Shown here in pieces: positions 1 to 8,941 of a stretch of 15,844 nt of DNA; position 1 is the first letter of the stretch, and each line of letters begins with the position of its first letter. Below the pieces are notes generated by a model. The model saw only the letters and a program-made list of their open reading frames with translations. It was not told the DNA's origin and did no database searches. Both the position numbers and the translations under genes were made by a program. Source of the stretch: Isohypsibius dastychi (lineage: Eukaryota > Tardigrada > Eutardigrada > Parachela > Isohypsibiidae); NCBI GenBank assembly GCA_034696485.1, contig JAQIWT010000720.1:1-15844 (forward strand). Direction: 5' to 3'.

Positions 1-2489
1 GCGAGAAATATAGCTTTCATGTCAATCACGTCTATATCACACGGGATGCAATAAGGTCCTGCAATGATGTCCACGATAACACGGATGCCGTTTCTCAGTA
101 TTATTACGGAAACGTCACGGAGGACCAGCTTGTTGTTTTTGTCACCCCAGGTAAGCATAGACCACCAGGGGCTAACGGTTATGTCCAGCAACCTATAATT
201 TTATACAAATCCATGTTATGAATACAGGGTGTGATGAAGCCTTGCGTCCACTGGCTTTCTTGGCTGAAGGTACGAGTATGGCCTGCACTTTAGAAATGCC
301 GAATGACAGAGTTCATGTTTTCAGGTTGGAATCGACTGTTCTTGGCTACGTGAGTCGTGAAATTTCCGTGCTCCTTATTGTTTTGAACTTTTTAAGCGGG
401 TAAAATGACGCAAAAAACTCACTCACAAATAAAACTGAAGTCGATTCAATTTCAACAGACATTTTGAGAAGCGAAGTGACCCGTACTGAGTATTGCGTGA
501 TGCAGGGTGTAATCGGATAACAAGTGACATTCTGTAATAATCAAATCGTGTCAGCATTTGGTCGAGGCTAACCCCCCCCCCCTCGTGTACAGGGCTGTTG
601 ATCCATTTGGAATCGGAGCCCAGCCCGAGATGCAGAGCTGCGGAAAAACAATGACCCTCTGGCTTATTATTTATTGTTATTTGTCATCTTGTATAGTGTG
701 TTGATCTTTCAGAGGTGTCGCGTTTCAAGACATTCGTGATCGCCAAAAGTTCCCCACTACAGTATCTGCTGCAGTCATCCAGTTCGGCGCCATGAACGAG
801 GCATTTTTTGCAATATGTGCCCTCTACAGCTGGACATCCGTTGGTATAATCCAGGGAACAAAGTCGCGTATTCCGTTTTTTGCAGCATTCCCTCGCGAAC
901 TGCTTAAAGCGACGAAGAGGCTTGATAGCACTCGCAGAGTACAGTTCTACATGGTTTGGACAGAAGAGGGCACAGGATGCGACAAGGCTTTGGAAGAGGC
1001 TTCCCAACAAAGCAGAGGTTAACACGGTTTAATCATGAATTCAATTGTGACCTATACGGCTTGATTTCAGTTATTATTTTGTCGCTGGAGGTTGATCGCG
1101 TCCGTGAATGTCTGGTGAGAAACGCGTTCGAATGCCGTGACGTCCTTGATAACGATAGACTGCCATATGTAGATTGCTGCGCACAGATTGAACATGACCA
1201 ATGGGCAATACGTAAGGGGAAGATTGAAAATGTTCATGTTTTTAATATGGTATCTCTGGCAGGTGTACTTCACAGCTACCCCCATCGTTAACAACCGCCT
1301 ATTCGGAAATTTAACCTGGCACAAAAACGACGAGCATGACAGTGTCAGAACCAATTTATAGGCTCACCCCTTGTTGACCTTTTAGACATGATTTTGCAGA
1401 CTGCCAGAGACGCATATCGCAGTTTGTTCTACCTCCACCCCTGCATCAATTACAACCTAGGCAAAGGAAGGGACTTGGTCGACACGATTAAAAATCGGAC
1501 GCGTGATGTTTATGGAATGTCCTATAATGCGAACGAAGAGGTGGTGAAGACGGACGATGATTACTGTTCGGGATAAAAAATTCTCCGATTTACTGGTACT
1601 CTTTTCAGCCATCTGCATTCACGACGACTGCGTATGCAACTATACAGATGCTTGGAAAGGTATGAGTTTGGGTCGATTCTCCGGAATCGAAAGAATAAGT
1701 AATGATGAGTGGGCAATGGTAGACTAGAGGGAGTTATTGTTTTGGCCGTACCAATTTTCCGTTATATGGATTCCGCTATATTTTCTATCCTAGATACTCA
1801 ACAACACTTTGTCAAATGGACAGGATGTTCATGATGGAAGAGCACTCGCGAATAGCTTCTTGAACCAAACGTTTTGGTCGGAGCTGGACGATTTATACAT
1901 TGACGAGGCTGGAGAGCGAAGAAGCAGTGTCTGCGCTGAAAACTTCGGCAGATTGACCGGGCAACTGAAGGTATTCGATTCTTTCTTACTCTGTTTTCTA
2001 ACGTGAGTTTTTATCGTTTTGTGCATTTCAAGCGCGTTTTGTTTTACCATTCACAAACGAGAAGGTTTATCGAAAGCGACGTCGTGCCAGTTGAATGGAA
2101 TAACGCTGAGAACTCTCCACCACCCAACATGCCTCTATGTGGATACCAGAAAAATTCGCTGATTTGTCAAGGTTAGTGCTTACCAATACGGTCTTGTTGA
2201 AAGCTCTCAGTAAACTGCCCAACAGATGGCTCTTCTATACTTACACTTGCCTTGTCCCTGGCTGTTTCGCTGGCTTCCATCACCGGTGCTGCAACATTCT
2301 TCTTTATATTTCGGTACGCATCACCGACTCCAAAGAGCAAGGGTTTTGATAGTATTTGGTTTCGATTGCAGGCGGACTCGATTTCAGAATGGTGCATCCT
2401 GGTGGCAGTTGGCTGACTCTTTCACTCTTATGCTGCTCTTCGAAACCGAATCAGAAACCGATCCATCAGCGGAAGAAAATAACCAATAG
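1..2489 (+). CDS. Cyclase-less natriuretic-peptide-receptor-like membrane receptor, copy 1 (5' end outside window)
   Basis: Exons: 1-150, 228-269, 325-349, 713-1017, 1071-1114, 1173-1211, 1263-1343, 1400-1543, 1609-1659, 1794-1970, 2033-2171, 2226-2313, 2372-2489. All have GT...AG borders, consistent phase and no stop before TAG at 2487. The joined protein reads as an ANF_receptor ligand-binding domain: the VTPGCDEALRPLAFLAE block, then GWNRLFLAT, then FPTTVSAAVIQFGAMNEAFF, SRVIILSLEVDRVRECL, LIAAHRLNMTNGQYVYF and NQTFWSELDDLYIDEAGERR. A juxtamembrane PLCGYQ...LICQ Cys pair follows, as in receptor guanylyl cyclases, then a membrane helix (about ILTLALSLAVSLASITGAA plus TFFFIF) and a tail of about 39 residues. 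The tail keeps a cyclase-type juxtamembrane motif (RRTRFQNGAS..W) and stops before any kinase-homology or cyclase domain. By homology it should bind an extracellular peptide at the cell surface. By copy 2 numbering about 35 N-terminal codons are missing. Clearance, decoy or dimer-partner roles are inference. Confidence 0.85.
572..582. repeat. C11 homopolymer in receptor intron 3
   Basis: A run of eleven C lies within a short stretch of the copy 1 intron (about 570-600) that has no counterpart in copy 2, where the aligned intron reads straight through near 6563-6570. It is therefore a change made after the duplication. Confidence 0.8.
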
Positions 2490-2655
2490 CCATCACACGG
2501 ACTCCATTTTACTTTTGTTTTAACTTCACTGCTTATTAACTTGATTAGCAATCGCAATCTATCCTAATGTGTGAAAAGGTTCTGACTCTGAATTGTCGCA
2601 TTGAGTTCTTTCAGATTTCAAAATTGAGAATGAAACGGAAAATGGTAATAGGTGA

Positions 2656-3005
2656 TCAAACCAGTTTTTCAAATTCAGCTCCCGGGGCTAGCACAAAGTC
2701 TTTCCACTTTCCAGCCGAAATGAGACCGTTGTAATATTTCTGCGCCGCTGCTCCTTCCACGGCATCACCGACACTTGCCATAACTGCATAGGTCAGCACA
2801 TGCTCGTTGGTCGCCTCATCGGCCGAACTCTCTCGCACAAAATTCGCCTTTGCGTCGCCAACCAGTTTTCCGCCGCTTGTCTCTATAATTGTCATAGAGA
2901 TCATGCGTGATTTTCCTGAAAGAGTAAACAGAAACTCACTTTCGAGAACAATGGACCAGAGCGAACTCAGGATGCCATTCAGCATGTCTCGTGCCGACTC
3001 GTCTT
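2656..3005 (-). pseudogene. 5'-truncated copy of the cysteine-free secreted two-module protein gene
   Basis: Two exons remain. Exon 6 is at 2656-2882 (227 nt, the same length as in the intact gene at 8593) and part of exon 5 at 2940-3005. The intron between them keeps its GTGAGT donor and AG acceptor. Translation gives DESARDMLNGILSSLWSIVL, then after the splice TSGGKLVGDAKANFVRESSA and the C-terminus GKWKDF..APGAEFEKLV, nearly identical to the 8593-9658 gene and without internal stops. The signal peptide, the first module and the first strand of the second module are missing because homology ends at 3005, where unrelated order begins. With no start or promoter it is a gene fragment. The good reading frame suggests recent truncation or purely passive duplication. 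It faces receptor copy 1 across 166 bp. Confidence 0.8.
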
Positions 3006-3014
3006 GATGGCAGT

Positions 3015-3140
3015 CGATCCTGGTGGCAGTTGACTGACTGTTCTACTTTCATGCTCCTGTTTGAAACCGAATCAGAAGTCGATCTATCAGCGGATGAAAA
3101 TGAACAATAGATAACAGATAACATACGACCTCTATTTTAC
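3015..3140 (+). pseudogene. Third copy of the receptor's last exon, isolated
   Basis: This segment aligns with the end of receptor exon 13 and the start of its 3' UTR (about 2395-2515 and 8345-8463). In the receptor frame it reads SWWQLTDCSTFMLLFETESE followed by VDLSADENEQ and a TAG at 3108-3110. That is the same stop position as in both larger copies (tails AEENNQ and AEKNNP). Its 5' side is joined directly to the truncated secreted gene at about 3005-3015, with no acceptor or upstream receptor exon. It is therefore a relic of another receptor copy. The frame, the acidic tail and the stop are all kept. Confidence 0.8.
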
Positions 3141-3631
3141 CATCTTGGTACCTGGTGAATGTCGGCCATTTTGGTTACTACCGAGTCAACTACGATGTTG
3201 AGAATTGACAGAAGCTCATTGGTCAGTTAAAACTTAAAAGAGGATCATCCAGTGAGTGCGCTAGAAGTATAGCTTGTTTCGAACTTTAAATGAAGTTTTT
3301 CTTGAGGTAATCGACCTTTCGAGCAGAACTCAACTGGTCGACGATTCATTCACTCTTGCCAGGTACACTATACAAACTGCCGACAGCCAAACAACTAGAT
3401 GTCTTTTTTAGAAAAGGCCTGCTCTCTTACGACTTACCTTTGAGCTTAACTAAGTATTTGGCTAACGAAGAAGCCTACCCTCCCTGGGTTGCCTGTCTTG
3501 ATGCCTTGAGGTATATTTCATCGATGATAGATGTCGAGACTATGAAGCCGTACATGCAGCAGTTGCTAAATGGTGTGTACGACGCTACTCTGTGGAATAC
3601 CGACGACGTTTGGCAAGACGATGTTCTCTGA
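3140..3631 (+). pseudogene. Decayed M1-family aminopeptidase fragment (start of ERAP1-like C-terminal region)
   Basis: Two phase-compatible exons can be read. The first (about 3140-3251) gives WYLVNVGHFGYYRVNYDVEN, the M1 block that ends in G-Y-Y-R-V-N-Y-D-x-x-N-W. The position of the conserved Trp is a TGA stop (3206-3208). A GTGAGT donor at 3252 and an AG acceptor at 3361-3362 lead to the second exon (3363-3631). It reads KGLLSYDLPLSLTKYLANEE, then AYPPWVACLDALRYISSM, the typical leucine-rich 'YL..E..Y.PW..' segment. A second stop falls at 3629-3631, after which weak similarity may continue in another frame (LFCLVRKK...WYQWL, to about 3715). No GAMEN or HExxH zinc-site sequence is present in the window, so no active peptidase is encoded here. 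Assignment to family M1 is firm; which aminopeptidase it came from is not clear. Confidence 0.8.
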
Positions 3632-3924
3632 TTCCGCCAATGGCTTATTTTGTCTAGTTCGAAAAAAACCATCAGTGTTTGAACCTAGTACTGGATGTAT
3701 TGGCTGGTATCAGTGGTTAAACTGCAGTAAATTATTACAAGTTGTATCCGCTGACGTGAATTCAATTCAGCATGCAACAAGAATACTGTCCGTGTGATTT
3801 TGACGTATTCTGAATTATTCTTAATTTTGTGATGTATTAAAAACCGCCGGCAAAAATGCTGATTCACGTTGATTTCTGCAAGCACCGCCAGACTGAACTG
3901 TCATCGTTAATGCTCCCGTCCGCG

Positions 3925-5032
3925 CTACACGATTTTGTCGATATTGCTTGTGCCTGGAGCCAACTTGTAATCTTTCCACTTTCCGGCGGCGATAAGACCG
4001 TTGAAGTACCGCTGAGCAGCAGTTCCATCAACTTCCACACCATCTCCCAATCTCCCGGAGACAGCATAGGTCATGTCATGCTCTCCTTCCGTCGCGCTAG
4101 ACGAGCTTTCTCTAACGAAAAGTGAGGCCGCTTTTCCGACGAGTTTTCCTTGAGTCGTTTCTTAGTCAATCAAAACAAATTTCACGCAATGCAGTCATTT
4201 CAAAAAAACAGCATCTCACTTTCGAGAACAATGGTCCACAACGGACTCAGCAGGCCATCAATGGTTTCCCGTTCAGAATCGTTGGTATATTTTAGCACAA
4301 CGCTGGTATCGAGAAGAAAGCTCCCGGAATCGGGCGAAGCTTGAAGAAAAAAATATGTTTCATGAATTTATAAGCTTTACATTGAAAAGGTGCACTGACC
4401 TTTAGAGTTCTGCTGTTGAAGCAGACCTTCGGTGGATGCAGTCAAGATGTTTGCCTGAACTTTTCGTCGAATGTCATCATGTGGTAGGCGTGTTTTGGAG
4501 ATGATGGAAAGCGTATAGGTCACTAGGAATCCCGACAACTGGCCACTGGAACCAATCGGACCAAGCTTCACAGAAGTCAGTTCCCTGACCTTGATCTGTG
4601 TGATTGGATGGTCGGCTAGAATTTAAATCCGATGCCACTCATGGACGAGATACGATTCAGAACAGCCTCACCAAGTAACGTCAAATGATCCCCATTTCGT
4701 TCCGTGGGTCCAGATTTCTCCTTAAATAGGTCGAGAAGTGCAGTGCGGAGACTCTCGTCAATGTCGACCGGGCTGGATTGCCCAGGAACGACGAAGACGG
4801 TGGAATCGGTGACGAAAGAAGTGAAGATGGATTCTTCGTAGAACAACAACAAATTTTAATGTTGTTACTGAGATGTAGAATACCCACGTACCAGCTGAAA
4901 CCACTACCAGTTTTGATGTTCTTGCGATCTACAATGGAAATGATTAGGATAAATACTGACAGAATTGAGAAGCATATTTGTGGCCTGAAACAAGAATAGA
5001 GTTGCCAGACCAGACGCCATGGCCGTGTTCAT
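3925..5032 (-). CDS. Cysteine-free secreted two-module protein, divergent paralogue
   Basis: Minus-strand exons: 4672-4833, 4400-4615, 4220-4339 and 3925-4160, ending in TAG at 3925-3927. Lengths of the second and third (216 and 120 nt) and all intron phases (1) equal those of the gene at 8593-9658. The protein reads FVTDSTVFVVPGQ, SLRTALLDLFKEKSG, then SGFLVTYTLSI, SFLLDTSVVLKYTNDSERE, GLLSPLWTIVLEKT, GKLVGKAASLFVRESS and GKWKDYKLAPG. It is clearly homologous to the other copy but much diverged. It has no cysteine, and one N-x-S sequon (NDS). Upstream, exon 2 is probably 4892-4928. An ATG at 5030-5032 opens a signal-peptide-like MNTAMASGLATLFLF, but a convincing donor linking it to exon 2 is lacking; the only phase-correct choice leaves a 32-nt intron. 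The N-terminus is therefore uncertain. I do not recognise a named family. Confidence 0.72.
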
Positions 5033-5891
5033 GTTGAATACTGTATGTTGAACACGAACGTTTTTTAGAATGAAGTGAACTAGATTGCCGGTTTTGAATC
5101 GAGCGTCTGGCTTTTAATACCACACCAGAACATCTAACAATCTCATGCAATATGCGTGTTTTGCGGCTCGATAGGCAGCTGGAGATAACACAACTGGTTT
5201 TTTGTTAGTGAAAAAACAAAGTGACTTCTGGAAACTGGAATTGAATATTTATTAGAGTACTACGAAACTGACAAAAATGAGGTGCAGCAAACAGGTCTGA
5301 AACAACATGGCAACCTTATTATTTCAGTGCCGTAATCTCCTTATCGTTAACCATCTCGTTTGCCGATACAGTATTATCCACTAGAAACGCGGATCACGAA
5401 ATTAAATTCGTTTTTAGGAAACATTACCGACCCAGTTTGTTTGAGGGGGGGGGGGTACTGAACGATCTCAGCCATTGAAGTTGATCTCCGTCTATGTCTA
5501 TCAACATCCAAATGTCGTTCAAGATGGTTGTTAACTGCGCCGTGGTATGTTTGTCGTTCTCGGTGGACAGACTTGATCAATCTCAGGAGGCGTTTTATAA
5601 ACCCGAGCAGGACAAAGCATGTAATTTACCGCGAAATGTAACGCAGTTAATTATATTGTTATCCTCAATAATTGGCCCATTTTGTGTACGCGGTTGACTC
5701 TGAAAGGATTTCCTGTAAAACAGAAAAGCCGTAATTTTTTCTGAAAGCGACACATGTAGGGATAATCCTCCTTTGATTGTTCAAACTTGTTGACGTGCTT
5801 TTGATCGTTCGAGTAGGGGATAAAAAGAAGGAACTGCACGAGTAACCGGTTAGACTAACCGCAATCTCTCAAGTTGGTTTTGGATTAACAA
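5033..5891. other. Intergenic region between secreted paralogue and receptor copy 2
   Basis: No gene is supported here. It is flanked by divergent transcription units, so it should hold promoter and 5' UTR sequence for both. A G11 tract lies at 5445-5455. Small open frames (for example 5494-5697, whose start MVVNCAVVCLSFS is hydrophobic) could be a signal-peptide exon of the receptor. However, no acceptor AG lies between the in-frame TAA at 5886-5888 and the exon 1 ATG, so I cannot connect them. Confidence 0.5.
5445..5455. repeat. G11 homopolymer
   Basis: Eleven consecutive G in the intergenic region upstream of receptor copy 2. Confidence 0.9.
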
Positions 5892-8441
5892 ATGTTGAAT
5901 CTGACAATCATCACTTACAATCTGGTCGGCGGAATATTTTTAACTACCAACCAATGGGTAGGTCCAGGCCTCGACCTCGGAGTGGCCTATATCCGCGAGA
6001 AATATAGCTTTCATGTCAATCACGTCTATATCACACGGGATGCAATAAGGTCCTGCAATGATGTCCACGATTACACAGATGCCGTTTCTCAATATTATTA
6101 CGGAAACATAACGGAGGACCAGCTTGTTGTTTTCGTCACCCCAGGTGAGTACAGACCACCAGGGCCTAACGATTAAATCCTCCAATCATTTACGAATCTC
6201 TCTTTTTTATTAATACAGGGTGTGATGAAGCCCTGCGTCCACTGGCTTTCTTGGCTGAAGGTACGAGTATAGCCTGCACCTTAGAAATGCCAACTTCCAG
6301 AGTTCATGTTTTCAGGTTGGAATCGACTATTCTTGGCTACGTGAGTCGTGAAATTCCCGTGCTCTTTATTGTTTTGAACTCTTTAAGTGAGTAAAATGAC
6401 GTAAAAACTGACTCACTAATAAAACTGAGGTCGATCCAATTACAACAGACATTTTGAGGAGCAAAGTGACCCGTACTGAGCATTGCGTGATGCAGGGTGT
6501 ATTTCAATCGGATAACAAGTGATATTCTGTAAAAATCAAATCATATCAGCATTTAGTCGTGGCTCAACTATTTGGAATCAGAGCCAAGCCCGAAATGCAG
6601 AGCTCCGAAAGAACAATGACCCTCAGGCTTATTATGTATTGTTATTTGTCATCTTGTAAAGTGTGTTGACCTTTCAGAGGTGTCGCGTTTCAAGACATTC
6701 GTGATCGCCAAAAGTTCCCCACTACAGTATCTGCTGCAGTCATCCAGTTCGGCGCCATGAACGAGGCATTTTTTGCAATATGTGCCCTCTACAGCTGGAC
6801 ATCCGTTGGTATAATCCAGGGAACAAAGTCGCGTATTCCGTTTTTTGCAGCATTCCCTCGCGAACTGCTTAAAGCGACGAAGAGGCTTGATAGCACTCGC
6901 AGAGTACAGTTCTACATGGTTTGGACAGAAGAGGGCACAGGATGCGACAAGGCTTTGGAAGAAGCTTCTCAACAAAGCAGAGGTTATTACGGTTTAATCA
7001 TGAATTTAATTGTGATCTATACGGCTTGATTTCAGTTATTATTTTGTCGCTAGAGGTCGATCGCGTCCGTGAATGTCTGGCGTGAAAAGTGTTCGATTAC
7101 CCGTGACATTTGTGATAACATACTAGCTGACATAGATTGCTGCGCACAGACTGAACATGACCAATGGGCAATACGTAAGGGAAGATCGGGAACCTTCATG
7201 TCCTTATATGGTATATGTGGCAGGTGTACTTCACAGCTACCCCCATCGTTAATTACCGCCTGTTCGGAAATTTAACCTGGCACAAAAACGACGAGCATGA
7301 CAGCGTCAGAACAAATCTATAGACTCGCCCCCTGCTGACCTTTTAGATTTGATTTTGCAGATTGCCAGAGACGCATACCGCAGTTTGTTCTACCTCCACC
7401 CCTGCATCAATTACAACCTAGGCAAAGAAAGAAACTTGGTCGACACAATTAAAATCGGACGCGTGATGTTTATGGAATGTTCTATAATCCGAATGAAGAG
7501 GTGGTGAAGATGATTACTGTTCTGGGTAAAAAGTCCTCCGGTTTACCGGAACTCTTTTCAGCCATCTGCATTCACGACAACTGCGTATGCAACCATACAG
7601 ATGCTTGGAAAGGTACGATTTTGGGTCGATTCTCCTGAATCAAAATAATTGATGATGAGTGGGCAGTGGTAAAATAGGGGGAGGGGGTCATTGTTTTGGC
7701 TGTACCAATTTTTTCGTTATATGGATAACTCTATATTCTTTATCGTAGATACTCAACAATACTTTGTCAAATGGACAGGATGTTCATGATGGAAGGTCGC
7801 TCGCGAATAGCTTCTTGAACAAAACGTTTCGGTCGGAGCTGGACGATCTGTACATTGACGAAGCTGGAGAGCGAAGAAGCAGTGTCTGCGCTGAAAACTT
7901 CGGCAGATTGACCGGGGAGCTAAAGGTATTCGCCATTGTTTAGTCTGTTTTCTAACGTGAGGTGTTACTGTTTCGTGCGTTCAAAGCGCGTTTTGTTCTA
8001 CCATTCACAAACGAGAAAGTTTATCAAAAGCGACGTCGTACCCATTGAATGGAATAACGCTGAGAACTCTCCACCACCCAACATGCCGCTATGTGGATAC
8101 CAGAAAAATTCGCTGATTTGTCAAGGTTAGTGCTGACCAATACGGTCTTGTTGAAAGCTCTGAGTAGACTGCCCAACAGATGGCTCTTCTATACTCACAC
8201 TCGCTGTGTCCCTCTTGGTTTCGCTGACTTCCCTCACCGGGACCGCAACATTCTTCTTTATTTTTCGGTAAGCATCCCCGACCTCAGAGCAAGGGTTTCG
8301 ACAGTATTTGTTTTCGGTTGCAGGCGGACTCGGTTTCAGAATGGTGCATCCTGGTGGCAGTTGGCAGACACTTTCACTCTTGTGTTGCTCTTGGAAACCG
8401 AATCAGAAATCGATCCATCAGCGGAAAAAAACAATCCGTAG
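5892..8441 (+). pseudogene. Cyclase-less natriuretic-peptide-receptor-like receptor, copy 2, with frameshift
   Basis: Thirteen exons match copy 1: 5892-6144, 6219-6260, 6316-6340, 6678-6982, 7036-7079, 7136-7174, 7224-7304, 7361-7503, 7562-7612, 7749-7925, 7987-8125, 8180-8267, 8324-8441. With copy 1's exon 8 length the design is 501 residues: ligand-binding domain 1 to about 420, Cys423 and Cys432 in PLCGYQ...LICQ, membrane helix about 438-462, short acidic tail ending AEKNNP. Two lesions are visible. Exon 8 is 143 nt instead of 144 because an A5 run has become A4 (7451-7454), giving a TGA at 7505. The intron 5 donor, GTGAGA in copy 1, is GCGTGA here (7080). The ATG at 5892 starts at the first strand of the domain, with no signal peptide and a TAA just upstream. 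It is probably non-functional, although an assembly error in the A-run could explain the frameshift alone. Confidence 0.75.
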
Positions 8442-8941
8442 CCATCACACGGACTCCATTTTACCTCTAGTTAAACTGCGTATCACCGTGATTACGCAAC
8501 CGTAATCTTTTTGTGAAAGGAGTTGTCCATCGAGTTCTTTCAAGATTCAAATTGACACTGACATAAATAAAACGGAAAATGGCGATAGTTGTTCAAACCA
8601 GTTTCTCAAATTCAGCTCCCGGGGCTGGCACAAAGTCTTTCCACTTTCCAGCCGAGATGAGACTGTTGTAATATTTCTGCGCCGCTGCTCCTTCCACGGC
8701 ATCGCCGACACTTGCCATAACTGCATAGGTTAGCACATGCTCGTTGGTCGCCTCATCGGCCGAACTCTCTCGCACAAAATTCGCCTTTGCGTCACCAACC
8801 AGTTTTCCGCCGCTTGTCTCTGTAACCATTATTAAGATTATACGTTACTGTCCTGAAGAAATGAAAAGAACTCACTCTCAAGAACAATGGACCAGAGCGA
8901 GCTCAGGATGCCGTTCAGCATGTCTCGTGCCGACTCGTCTT
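5996..8941. repeat. Segmental tandem duplication, right copy
   Basis: Counterpart of 1-3005. Here the minus-strand secreted gene continues intact beyond 8941, which shows that the left copy is the truncated one. The copy probably begins further left, but its true left border cannot be seen because the left copy starts at the window edge. Confidence 0.9.
8566..8571 (+). terminator. AATAAA poly(A) signal, receptor copy 2
   Basis: An AATAAA lies 125 bp past the receptor stop at 8441, inside the gap before the convergent gene's stop at 8593. The aligned site in copy 1 (about 2627-2634) reads GAATGAAA, so the hexamer is not kept there. Confidence 0.5.

Larger units (their letters stand above)
1..3005. 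repeat. Segmental tandem duplication, left copy
   Basis: This block aligns, exons and introns alike, with 5996-8941. The offset slips from about 5995 at the left to 5936 at the right because of small indels. It carries the receptor on the plus strand and the 3' part of the secreted gene on the minus strand. Homology stops abruptly at 3005, inside exon 5 of the secreted gene, and the left limit lies outside the window. Introns differ visibly but remain easy to align, so the duplication is fairly recent. Confidence 0.9.

Noticed and set aside
684-1025. Minus-strand frames opposite receptor exon 4 (also 6649-6975)
   Set aside because: Shadow of the plus-strand exon. Both copies show it only because the exon is nearly identical.
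956-1291. Plus-strand frame across exons 4-7 (and 7069-7275 in copy 2)
   Set aside because: Out of frame with the receptor domain and crosses several conserved splice sites; the spliced reading gives the family motifs.
1544-1576. Exon 8 continuing to TAA at 1574-1576 as the end of a short protein
   Set aside because: A phase-0 GTGAAG donor at 1544 joins to PSAFTTTAYATIQMLGK and the rest of the receptor, conserved in both copies.
3570-3797. Plus-strand frame after the M1 fragment
   Set aside because: Only its first part shows faint M1 similarity in a shifted frame; not supported as a separate gene.
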